Of a DNA stretch of 64,000 nt, positions 1 to 9,912 are shown one piece after another; positions within the stretch are counted from its first letter, which is position 1, and each line of letters starts with the position of its first letter. The DNA is taken from positions 124,001 through 188,000 of the forward strand of contig CAJOIH010000007.1 in the NCBI GenBank assembly GCA_905234455.1, written 5' to 3'. This DNA comes from an uncultured Bacteroidales bacterium. Its GTDB lineage: Bacteria; Bacteroidota; Bacteroidia; Bacteroidales; F082. The position numbers and the translations under genes were made by a program. The notes below the pieces were generated by a model. That model made no database searches and was not told where the DNA came from. It saw nothing but the letters and a program-made list of their open reading frames with translations.

Positions 1-210
1 GCGGGCTCCCACGCCGAGGGTGGGAAGCAGGATGGCCAAGGACCAAATGATGCTCAGGATGGTGCCGACTCTGCCAAACCAGCCCAGAACGAAGCTGATG
101 ACAAAGCTGAACAGGAAGGCATACCAGAACTCTTTACGGTTGGCGCGGCCTTCGAAATTGATGTAGTTCTTTAAGTAAACGTGTTTTACTACAGCAAGAA
201 ATTCGTCCAT
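1..210 (-). CDS. DUF805 family membrane protein (N-terminal part, cut by window edge)
   Basis: Reading the minus strand from the ATG at 208-210 gives 70 codons open to the window edge. The N-terminus carries the DUF805 hallmark NFEGRANRKEFWYAF (about residues 18-32), followed by a hydrophobic stretch and then LPTLGVGAR, where the family usually continues with a conserved RRLHD motif that lies outside the window. DUF805 proteins are small inner-membrane proteins of unknown function with about three to four membrane segments. The gene lies 45 bases downstream of recQ on the same strand and could be co-transcribed with it. Family assignment rests on the motif only; no function can be given. Confidence 0.85.
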   Translation of the reverse strand, partial: MDEFLAVVKHVYLKNYINFEGRANRKEFWYAFLFSFVISFVLGWFGRVGTILSIIWSLAILLPTLGVGAR

Positions 211-255
211 TTTTCTTATTTTATTTAATTAAACATTAATGTATTAAGATTTTAT

Positions 256-2460
<2,205 letters not shown>

Positions 2461-2496
2461 TATTGCAATCTATTTCATAATCTTTCGTTATCTTTA

Positions 2497-2530
2497 CAAA
2501 GTTAAATAGTTTTTTCCATAAAAGTCAAGA
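2497..2530 (-). promoter_or_regulatory. recQ promoter (Bacteroidota -33/-7 type)
   Basis: On the minus strand a TAACTTTG box (plus coordinates 2497-2504) is preceded by TTG of CTTGACTTTT (2527-2529) with a 22-base spacer. The predicted start site is about 30 bases upstream of the recQ ATG. A weaker plus-strand box TATCTTTA (2489-2496) with TTG at 2463-2465 may serve kdsD, so the two promoters would overlap. Confidence 0.6.
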
Positions 2531-2544
2531 AAAACAAGAAAAAA

Positions 2545-3510
2545 ATGCTTTCTTTCGAAGATATTCACAGAATAGCCGTTCAAGTGATTGAAAATGAAGC
2601 GTCTGCGATCAAAGGACTCGCTCCCTTGCTGGATCGGAGTTTCGGCGAGGTGGTGAAGTTGATGCTGGAGAGCAAGGGCAACATCGTGTTTTCGGGTGTC
2701 GGGAAGAGCGCCATCATCGCGCAGAAGATTGCCGCAACCATGAATTCCACTGGCACTTCTTCGGTATTCATGCACGCTGCCGACGCCATCCACGGCGACT
2801 TGGGTATCATCCGCGACGACGACCTGGTGGTGCTGCTCTCGAAGAGTGGCGAGACGCCTGAAGTGAAGGTACTCGTGCCTCTCATCAAGCTTCGTGGCAA
2901 CACCATCATCGCCATCGTGGGCAACCGTGACAGCTATCTGGCCCGGCAGGCCGACCATGTGCTCGACGTCACCGTAGGCAATGAGGGCTTCCCCGGCAAC
3001 CCCGCCCCCACCTCGAGTTCCACAGCCCAGCTGGTGATGGGCGATGCCTTGGCAGTGTGCCTGATGCAATGCCGCGGGTTCTCCACCGACGACTTCGCCA
3101 AGTTCCACCCGGGAGGTGCCTTGGGCAAGCAGCTTTACCTGCGCGTGAGGGACCTTTACGTCAACAACGAGAAGCCCGAAGTCGGTCCTGATGACAGCTT
3201 GGCCACGGTCATCATCGAGATGACCAAGAAACGTCTCGGCGCCGCCGTAGTCACCGACCATGGACAGCTTCTAGGCATCATCACCGACGGCGACCTGCGT
3301 CGCATGTTGCTGAAACATCCCGACATCGACAGTGTGAAAGCCCACGAGATCATGACCCCCCACCCGAAGACCATCGACGAGAACGACTTGGTGGCCGACG
3401 CCTTGCAGAAGATGCGGCACAACAGCATCACCCAGCTGCCCGTGCTCAGCAACGGCAGCTACGTCGGCGTCATCCATCTCCACGACATCCTAAAAGAAGG
3501 CGTATTATGA
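2545..3510 (+). CDS. kdsD: D-arabinose-5-phosphate isomerase (KpsF/GutQ/KdsD family)
   Basis: A 321-residue protein with an N-terminal SIS sugar-isomerase domain (about 35-170; motifs [16 protein letters not shown] near 50 and [11 protein letters not shown] near 98) and a C-terminal CBS pair (about 205-320; [18 protein letters not shown]). The family interconverts ribulose-5-phosphate and arabinose-5-phosphate, the first committed step of Kdo synthesis for lipopolysaccharide. The length matches E. coli KdsD. Its TGA overlaps the ATG of lptB (ATGA), so the two are translationally coupled and both serve LPS biogenesis, which supports KdsD over the sorbitol-linked paralogue GutQ. Confidence 0.95.
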   Translation: MLSFEDIHRIAVQVIENEASAIKGLAPLLDRSFGEVVKLMLESKGNIVFSGVGKSAIIAQKIAATMNSTGTSSVFMHAADAIHGDLGIIRDDDLVVLLSKSGETPEVKVLVPLIKLRGNTIIAIVGNRDSYLARQADHVLDVTVGNEGFPGNPAPTSSSTAQLVMGDALAVCLMQCRGFSTDDFAKFHPGGALGKQLYLRVRDLYVNNEKPEVGPDDSLATVIIEMTKKRLGAAVVTDHGQLLGIITDGDLRRMLLKHPDIDSVKAHEIMTPHPKTIDENDLVADALQKMRHNSITQLPVLSNGSYVGVIHLHDILKEGVL

Positions 3511-4247
3511 AGCTCTATACCCAACACCTAATTAAGAAATACAAGCAGCGCACCGTCGTCAACGACGTCAGCGTGGAAGTGAAGCAAGGCGAGATTGTGG
3601 GCCTGCTGGGTCCCAACGGGGCCGGCAAGACCACCACTTTTTACATGATTGTGGGCCTCATCAAGCCCTTTTCCGGCAAGGTGTTCCTCGAAGACCGCGA
3701 AATCACCGGCGAGCCTATGTATAAAAGGGCGCAGATGGGCATCGGCTACCTTGCCCAGGAGGCCTCGGTATTCCGTCAGATGAGCGTGGAGGACAACATC
3801 TTCTCGGTGATGCAGTTCAAGCACGGCATGACCAAGGAGCAGCGGCATGAGAAGCTGGAGTCGCTTCTCGACGAGTTCGGACTCCAGCATGTGCGCAAGA
3901 ACAAGGGCATTCAGCTCTCGGGGGGCGAACGCCGCCGCACCGAGATTGCCCGTGCCCTGGCCGTCGATCCCAACTTCATCCTCCTCGACGAGCCCTTTGC
4001 CGGCGTCGACCCCATCGCCGTCGAGGACATCCAGCGCATCATCGCCCGCTTGAAACAGAAAAACATCGGGGTGCTCATCACCGACCACAACGTCCACGAG
4101 ACCCTGTCCATCACTGACTACGACTACTTGCTCTTTAACGGTCAGGTACTCATGTCGGGCATCCCCGAGGAGTTGGCCGACAATCCCCATGTTCGCGACG
4201 TCTATCTCGGACACAATTTCGAGTTCAAACGGAAAGTATTCGATTAA
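3507..4247 (+). CDS. lptB: LPS export ABC transporter ATP-binding protein LptB
   Basis: A 246-residue ABC ATPase with Walker [10 protein letters not shown] (35-43), signature LSGGERRR (about 137-144), Walker [14 protein letters not shown] and the switch histidine in [10 protein letters not shown]. The sequence signature, in particular [13 protein letters not shown] and [13 protein letters not shown], is that of LptB, which with LptF/G extracts lipopolysaccharide from the inner membrane and drives it along the Lpt bridge. It overlaps kdsD by four bases. The membrane partners LptF/G are not in the window, as is usual. Convergent with pssA, three bases downstream. Confidence 0.95.
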   Translation: MKLYTQHLIKKYKQRTVVNDVSVEVKQGEIVGLLGPNGAGKTTTFYMIVGLIKPFSGKVFLEDREITGEPMYKRAQMGIGYLAQEASVFRQMSVEDNIFSVMQFKHGMTKEQRHEKLESLLDEFGLQHVRKNKGIQLSGGERRRTEIARALAVDPNFILLDEPFAGVDPIAVEDIQRIIARLKQKNIGVLITDHNVHETLSITDYDYLLFNGQVLMSGIPEELADNPHVRDVYLGHNFEFKRKVFD

Positions 4248-4250
4248 GTC

Positions 4251-4958
4251 CTAAGGCCTGTAGAATAGCACCGACAGCAGGACGTAGAGCAGCAGGATGA
4301 AGGGCAGTGACTCGAAGCGGAACACGGCGAAGCCCGCCACTGCCAGGATCAGGAAGATCCATTTTACCTCGTTTCCCTTCCAAGCAGCCTTCTTCATCTT
4401 AAAGGAGAAAAACGGCCGATTGCACACCATCATGAACGAGAACAGCAGCACGATGCCGAGTCCCAGGTAAGGGCTCAGGACCGGTTGGCCCAAGAGGTCC
4501 AATTGCCAGAAAGCCAGAGGCAGCGAGGCCATGAAGATGGCCATGGGCGGGGTGGGCAGACCGATGAACGAGGTGGTCTGACGGTCGTCGACGTTGAACT
4601 TGGCCAGCCGCACAGCTGCGAACACTGGCAGGAGGAAGGCGAGACAGGCGAACAGCGACACGCCGGCCACGGGCCAAATGGGTTCGACCATCCCATCGCA
4701 CATCAGCCGATACATGATACATCCCGGCGCCACGCCGAACGACACCACATCGGACAGTGAATCCAAGTCGCCCCCAATAGGCGAATGGGCGTCGAGCAGG
4801 CGGGCGGTAAAGCCGTCGAAGAAGTCGAACAGCCCCGCTGCGAAGATCATCACCGAGGCCATCACCGGCATACCGGCGAAGGTAAACAGGATGGAGAAGC
4901 ATCCCGAGAGCAGGTTGCAGCAAGTGATGGCGTTGGGGATGTGCTGTTTCAGGCTCAT
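4251..4958 (-). CDS. pssA: CDP-diacylglycerol--serine O-phosphatidyltransferase
   Basis: A 235-residue integral membrane enzyme with the CDP-alcohol phosphotransferase motif DG-x2-AR-x8-G-x3-D-x3-D, visible as DGFTAR then GGDLDSLSD (about residues 47-69). It makes phosphatidylserine from CDP-diacylglycerol and serine, the precursor of phosphatidylethanolamine. The N-terminus (IPNAITCCNLLSGC) and LSDVVSFGVAPG are typical of the membrane-bound Bacillus-type PssA rather than the E. coli PLD-like type. Several hydrophobic segments follow. Its ATG is one base after the stop of the upstream secreted-protein gene, so the two are probably one transcript, an unusual pairing. Confidence 0.93.
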   Translation of the reverse strand: MSLKQHIPNAITCCNLLSGCFSILFTFAGMPVMASVMIFAAGLFDFFDGFTARLLDAHSPIGGDLDSLSDVVSFGVAPGCIMYRLMCDGMVEPIWPVAGVSLFACLAFLLPVFAAVRLAKFNVDDRQTTSFIGLPTPPMAIFMASLPLAFWQLDLLGQPVLSPYLGLGIVLLFSFMMVCNRPFFSFKMKKAAWKGNEVKWIFLILAVAGFAVFRFESLPFILLLYVLLSVLFYRP

Positions 4959-4959
4959 G

Positions 4960-6540
4960 TCACTTCACTGCTTTCAAGGTAAACGACTCCGTGGGAGTTG
5001 CCACTTCGATCAGATACACCCCTGGGGCCAGTTGTTCCACCAGGTTGCCAATGCCGATGGCGGTTGTTTTACCGAGGTTATCAACCTTCTGTGCCACTTG
5101 GCGGCCCGTGATCGAATACACCGTCGCTGTGAGTTCGCCCTGCACTTCATGGTCGAACTCGATGCGGCTCTTGGGGCTGAGGGGGTTGCCTATCAAACGG
5201 GCGTGTGCGCCATGAACTTGATGCTGTGGCACCGAGGCGGCCGAGTATTCGTAGGGACCGATGTCGATGCGTTGATTGGAGACACGGCGAATACCGACGA
5301 GGTCAAAACCCTCCAGGAGGTCTTGCGGCATCTCCATATTGCCAGCGTCGCGGCAGGGGCTCTCCTCGCTAAGGCGGAAGTCATGGTGTTCAGCATCGAC
5401 AAAGAGCGGGTCGTCGGTTTGGATATCCTCGAACACCTTGATAAGATCAGGGTTGGTGATCTGTTTGGTACCCCCTTCGATGAGACAGTTGCGGAATTCC
5501 GGTGCGTCGTCGTCGAAAGTCCACAGCCACATCTGGATGGTGTCGCGGCCGACCTCTGATGGTCCCGGGTAGTTGCCATAGACGATGCAGTTGGTCAGTT
5601 TTGGAGAGGCGTACTGGTAGAAAAACAGTCCATTACAATTCACGCCTTCAGACCTATTGTTGGTAACCAACATATTATATACCTCTGGAGAAGTGTCGAT
5701 AAAGGCCAGACCCCCCGCAAAGTGAACGGAGAAGTTGCTGTCGAAGACGAGGTTGGAGAGTCGTCCCGGGAGGTGGTTGCTGCGCATCATATAGAGTCCG
5801 CCGCCGTTGAGGGCAATGTTGTCGGCAAACACAGCACGGTCGAGTACTACCGAGCAGCTATCGAAGCTGATGGCGCCACCGATGCAGCCTTCGCCCCTGT
5901 TGCGCAGGAATTCCATGACGCGAAGCTCCACATCGCATTTCAGGAACCGAAGTGCCGCACCGTATCTGGCATAGATGTTATCATCATTGAACACCCGATT
6001 GTCGTTGACGTTGCATTCGGTCATGACCACATGCGAATCGTCGGCGCTGATGGCGCCACCATGTTCCCTGGCGCGATTCCAGCGCAATGCGGAGTGGCTG
6101 ATCACCACGTCGTCGCAGCGATCGATTTTCATGAGGCCGCCCTGCATATCGGTGGTGTCGGCTGCCTTGGCGTATTCCAGCACGCAGTAGTCGAATCTGA
6201 CCTTGCCTGCCTTCTCCATGAAGAATCCATTCCAGCAGCCTTTTATTGAATTATACATGCTGAATCCGGTGGTATCGGCCACGGTGAAGCGGATGCTGTC
6301 GCCTTCGTTGCCCACAGCCTCGAAGCAGGCTCCATTGGAGATCTCGATTCCGTAGAAGCTATCGAACAGCACCACGGTCCCAGGCTTCACGGTCAAGAGG
6401 TCGATCACTTGAATGTCGTCGATCACCTTTACGGTGTCAGCATCCCAAATGCCCTTCTGCGGCCCTCCCACTTCGATGGTTTGGGCTTGGGCCATGAGGC
6501 CTGCGAGCAGGGCAGCAAACAATAGAATTCCAGTTTTCAT
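4960..6540 (-). CDS. Secreted parallel beta-helix protein with T9SS sorting domain
   Basis: A 526-residue exported protein. It starts with a signal peptide (about 1-20, ending AQA), followed by a region of roughly 40-400 rich in short repeats with G, N and D (for example SHSALRWNRAREHGGAIS, MTECNVNDNRVF, LTNCIVYGN), typical of right-handed parallel beta-helix or pectate-lyase-like surface proteins. The last ~90 residues (RLIGNPLSPKSRIEFDH, VYSITGRQV, LAPGVYLIEV) match a T9SS type A sorting domain, so the protein should cross the outer membrane through SprA and be anchored or released. No catalytic residues could be recognised, and the ligand or substrate is unknown. It heads the transcript with pssA, from a promoter shared back-to-back with queA. 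Confidence 0.85.
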   Translation of the reverse strand: MKTGILLFAALLAGLMAQAQTIEVGGPQKGIWDADTVKVIDDIQVIDLLTVKPGTVVLFDSFYGIEISNGACFEAVGNEGDSIRFTVADTTGFSMYNSIKGCWNGFFMEKAGKVRFDYCVLEYAKAADTTDMQGGLMKIDRCDDVVISHSALRWNRAREHGGAISADDSHVVMTECNVNDNRVFNDDNIYARYGAALRFLKCDVELRVMEFLRNRGEGCIGGAISFDSCSVVLDRAVFADNIALNGGGLYMMRSNHLPGRLSNLVFDSNFSVHFAGGLAFIDTSPEVYNMLVTNNRSEGVNCNGLFFYQYASPKLTNCIVYGNYPGPSEVGRDTIQMWLWTFDDDAPEFRNCLIEGGTKQITNPDLIKVFEDIQTDDPLFVDAEHHDFRLSEESPCRDAGNMEMPQDLLEGFDLVGIRRVSNQRIDIGPYEYSAASVPQHQVHGAHARLIGNPLSPKSRIEFDHEVQGELTATVYSITGRQVAQKVDNLGKTTAIGIGNLVEQLAPGVYLIEVATPTESFTLKAVK

Positions 6541-6571
6541 GACGATTTGCAGTATGTTTCTGCAAAAATAA

Positions 6572-6591
6572 CAAAAGTAATCTTACTTTTG
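6572..6591. promoter_or_regulatory. Palindromic divergent -7 boxes for queA and the beta-helix gene
   Basis: CAAAAGTAA (6572-6580) and TTACTTTTG (6583-6591) form a perfect 9-base inverted repeat with a 2-base centre. Each arm read 5' to 3' towards its own gene is a TAnnTTTG -7 box (TACTTTTG), one for queA (+) and one for the secreted protein (-), so the two RNA polymerase sites overlap completely. Confidence 0.55.
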
Positions 6592-6605
6592 CAAAAATTT
6601 CAGAC

Positions 6606-7814
6606 ATGACCGACATCAGGAACATCTCCATTGACGAATACGACTATCCCCTCCCCGAGGAGCGCATTGCCAAGTATCCTTTGGCGGAGCGTGACGCTTC
6701 CAAGCTGTTGGTGCTGAGAGGCGATGACCTTCAGGCTTCGCAGTTCAAGCACATCGGCGACTTCCTTCCCCAGAACGCCCTTTTGGTGTTCAACGAGACC
6801 AAGGTCATCCGTGCGCGTTTGCAGTTTCGGAAGGCCACAGGGTCACACATCGAGGTGTTTTGCCTGGAGCCTGACGACGATTACCAGATCGCTTTCAGTT
6901 CGTCGTCGCCGGTCCGGTGGAAGTGTCTGGTAGGCAATTCGAAACGTTGGCGTGAAGGCTCCTTGCAGATGCCCTTGAAAGTGAAAGGCGACGAGGTGAT
7001 GCTGACTGCCGAGCGTGTGGCCAAGAACGACCAATATTCGGAGATCGAGTTCTCGTGGACCCCTTCGACGCTGCCTTTTGCCACTATCTTGGAAGCCGCC
7101 GGTGAGATTCCCCTTCCACCTTATTTAAACAGGGAGGCTGAGCCTGAGGACCGCGACCGTTACCAGACGGTGTTTGCCCGTTACGACGGTTCGGTGGCCG
7201 CTCCTACTGCGGGATTGCATTTCACCAAGCCTTTGTTGGAACGGCTTTGCCAGCAAGGCTTTGAGCTTGACGAGGTCACCCTTCACGTCGGAGCTGGCAC
7301 TTTCCGTCCCGTAGCCACTCCCACGATTGGGGAACATGCCATGCATTCCGAGACCATCATCGTACGCCGGTCGCTCATCGAGAACCTTATGAGGCATCTC
7401 GGCGGCGACATCATCCCTGTGGGCACCACCAGCACCCGCACTTTGGAGAGCCTGTATTGGATCGGGATGATGCTGCACGAGCAAGGCATGACGTTGAGGG
7501 AACTCCATGTGGAGCAATGGTATCCTTACGAAGCGCACGCTGACTTGACTACCGCCGAGGCGTTACAGCATCTCCTTGACTATATGACGTTGCATCGGTT
7601 GACTCGTTTGGAGGCCAGCACGGCCTTGATGATCGCCCCCAGTTATCGGATGCGGGTCATCACGGGGTTAATAACCAACTTCCACCAGCCCAAGAGCACC
7701 TTATTATTATTGGTATCGGCGCTCATCGGTGACCGGTGGAAGGAGGCGTACCGGTTTGCCCTTGACAACGGGTTCCGGTTTCTCAGTTACGGTGACAGTT
7801 GTCTGTTCCTATAA
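6606..7814 (+). CDS. queA: S-adenosylmethionine:tRNA ribosyltransferase-isomerase QueA
   Basis: A 402-residue protein with QueA hallmarks: YPLAERDASKLLVL near the N-terminus, FNETKVIRARL, AAPTAGLHFT (the conserved central motif), VTLHVGAGTFRPV and the C-terminal LITNFHQPKSTLLLLVSA. QueA transfers the ribose of SAM to 7-aminomethyl-7-deazaguanine in tRNA, giving epoxyqueuosine in the wobble position of GUN anticodons. Length is slightly above the usual 340-360 residues, with extra sequence in the middle. It is convergent with the next gene with only two bases between the stops. Confidence 0.95.
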   Translation: MTDIRNISIDEYDYPLPEERIAKYPLAERDASKLLVLRGDDLQASQFKHIGDFLPQNALLVFNETKVIRARLQFRKATGSHIEVFCLEPDDDYQIAFSSSSPVRWKCLVGNSKRWREGSLQMPLKVKGDEVMLTAERVAKNDQYSEIEFSWTPSTLPFATILEAAGEIPLPPYLNREAEPEDRDRYQTVFARYDGSVAAPTAGLHFTKPLLERLCQQGFELDEVTLHVGAGTFRPVATPTIGEHAMHSETIIVRRSLIENLMRHLGGDIIPVGTTSTRTLESLYWIGMMLHEQGMTLRELHVEQWYPYEAHADLTTAEALQHLLDYMTLHRLTRLEASTALMIAPSYRMRVITGLITNFHQPKSTLLLLVSALIGDRWKEAYRFALDNGFRFLSYGDSCLFL

Positions 7815-7816
7815 AC

Positions 7817-9883
7817 TTATTTGGCTATCTTGATTACGACGGGAAGGGCTTCATTGCCATTCTCGAAGTGGTAGATGGTGTCGCTGTCGCCAGAAACTTC
7901 GGTGGCGAGCGTCATCACATAGGTCTTTCCCGAGGAGAACACTTTGAAGAAACGGGTATCGTCCTCTGGGATGGAAGTGGTGTTGTTCAGGGTGCGGGTC
8001 ACCAGGGCTTCGTTCTCGGAGACCGCTTCTTCCAGGGTCTGGCCCGGTTTCAGTTCATACACCTTGACCTCATACTCAACCACATCTCCTGCGGTCACGC
8101 CCTTGACGAGAGTCCATGACACGGGGAAGGTCTTGGTCTTCTGCACTTCAGGCACTGAAGTAGGGATTTCGTAATTGGCCGGGGCGTAGATGTCGTCGCC
8201 TGAGCGATCCACAGGGGCTTTCCATTGAGGTGTCGTGAAGGCGGGGGAATCCGGGTCGTTGCCCCATTGGAAGAAGACGCCAGTGGGATAGGCCAGTTCA
8301 TCCTCGTTGTATTCGCGCGAGATGGTATCGTGGATATGTTCTGCCAGCATATCATTGACATAGAAGCTGGTGTCGGCGATCGAGTAGTCCCAATAGCCGG
8401 CGGTGAAGCTGCTGGTCAACTGCATATAATAGAGGTTGCCCTGCACCAATTTGTCGCCCAATCCTTTGAGGGTACGTCTGACCACCTCTTGATTGTGGCT
8501 TTCGGGGAGTTCGCCGAGTTCTTCGGCAAATAGCGGCTCATAGGCGGTGATGCTGTCGATGTCGTCGCTGACATAATCATACACCTCTATGGCATAGGAG
8601 ATCTTTTTGAGGGCTTCATGCCGTGCAGGTGTGAAGGCAACCTCCAGGTCGTTGGACACGGGAAGGGTATAGTAGCCGTCACTCATGACATAATGGCGGT
8701 TGGGTGAGAAGCCCACGATTTCCTGGTCTTCCATTTCTTCGAGGAGGGTTTCCAGTCCCGACACTTCTTCGACGCCGCCATCCCAGACGGTGACCCCTTC
8801 AATGCCTTCGCTGACCTCGCCTTCTTCGCTTTCGTCGTCGACGACGTAGCCATAGCGTCTCTTAGCTTTACCCAGGGAGGATGAGGAGGATGAAAGCACG
8901 CCACCAGTGGTGTTGATGAGTTCGTGGTTCATTCCATCGATGTATCCTGAGTAATCATCGGGTTCGTCCCAGTAGAAAGGCATGGGCTGGCTGTTGCCTC
9001 CGTTGGCGATGATATAGGTATCGGTGTCCCTGTTGTTCCTGATGGGTTCAGCCTGCACTTGGGCCACATAGAGGGCACCGTGTTCGAGTTGCACTTTGAG
9101 GTCGCGGAGGGTGTCGAACACAGCGAAGGTCTCGTTGCGCACCTCGGCGGAGAAGATGGTGGGGTTGCGTTTGATGGCATCCTGATAGTTTTGGCCTCTC
9201 AGCACCTTCACCACTTTCAGCATGTACCTGAAGCGAGGGTTGTTGCCGGCGCAGTTGGAGATGACGGGGGTCCAGAAGAAGTTGATTCTCCGGTTGGGGG
9301 TCACCACCATGGCGCCATTGAGGGTAGGTTGTGCGCCCGACATGGGGGATACCAGTTCGGGAGCGGATCCCGAGTAGCACATCTCGAAGGAATTGCAAGG
9401 GCCGAAGGAGATCGGGACGCGGTTCGGGTTGTCCTTATCGCTCCAGCGGAAGATGTCCATGCAGAGCTGGTAGGTACCTTCGGGCATCTGTTGTGCGGCG
9501 AGGGGGTTGCGGTAGTCGATATTGGTTTCCATGCGTCCGTTCCTGAGTTGGCCGATCAGCACGTTCTTGTTCATAAGGTTGGCGCCTTCATGAATGTGAA
9601 TGGGCTCGACAGGGACGGTTCCCGGTTTGGTACGGATATAGAAATCGCCTTCGTTGACTGAGAAATCCACGTCGTAGAAGATGTCGATGCCGTCGCTTCC
9701 GGCGCCGGTCACAATCAGTTGCACATTGAAGTAACGGAACGGGTCATCCAAATAGTTGCTTGCTGCCGTAGGCAGGGTGGCCACCTTTTGGGACACCACC
9801 ACTTGAACAGTCTGTGCCGATACGGTCGTCAGTCCTGCGACGAGGGCCACTGCCAATACCAGAATTCGAAAAATGCTTTTCAT
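7817..9883 (-). CDS. Secreted fn3/TANFOR-like protein of unknown function
   Basis: A 688-residue exported protein with a signal peptide (about 1-23, VSAQ). The N-terminal ~150 residues (PFRYFNVQLIVTG, MPEGTYQLCMDIFRW, NSFEMCY) followed by a beta-rich section opening with PELVSPMSGAQPTLNG and containing NFFWTPVI and GALYVAQVQAEPI resemble the TANFOR plus fibronectin-III-like layout of many Bacteroidota surface proteins. I make that comparison from memory with modest confidence. An acidic linker (DDESEEGEVSEGIEG) lies in the middle, and another fn3-like stretch ends the protein. There is no T9SS sorting domain or lipobox. It follows the outer-membrane barrel gene by 29 bases, so the two probably form one unit in which this protein may be handled or held by the barrel. 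Function is unknown. Confidence 0.7.
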   Translation of the reverse strand: MKSIFRILVLAVALVAGLTTVSAQTVQVVVSQKVATLPTAASNYLDDPFRYFNVQLIVTGAGSDGIDIFYDVDFSVNEGDFYIRTKPGTVPVEPIHIHEGANLMNKNVLIGQLRNGRMETNIDYRNPLAAQQMPEGTYQLCMDIFRWSDKDNPNRVPISFGPCNSFEMCYSGSAPELVSPMSGAQPTLNGAMVVTPNRRINFFWTPVISNCAGNNPRFRYMLKVVKVLRGQNYQDAIKRNPTIFSAEVRNETFAVFDTLRDLKVQLEHGALYVAQVQAEPIRNNRDTDTYIIANGGNSQPMPFYWDEPDDYSGYIDGMNHELINTTGGVLSSSSSSLGKAKRRYGYVVDDESEEGEVSEGIEGVTVWDGGVEEVSGLETLLEEMEDQEIVGFSPNRHYVMSDGYYTLPVSNDLEVAFTPARHEALKKISYAIEVYDYVSDDIDSITAYEPLFAEELGELPESHNQEVVRRTLKGLGDKLVQGNLYYMQLTSSFTAGYWDYSIADTSFYVNDMLAEHIHDTISREYNEDELAYPTGVFFQWGNDPDSPAFTTPQWKAPVDRSGDDIYAPANYEIPTSVPEVQKTKTFPVSWTLVKGVTAGDVVEYEVKVYELKPGQTLEEAVSENEALVTRTLNNTTSIPEDDTRFFKVFSSGKTYVMTLATEVSGDSDTIYHFENGNEALPVVIKIAK

Positions 9884-9912
9884 ATCGAGATAAGTTTTTA
9901 TATTTCTGAAGG

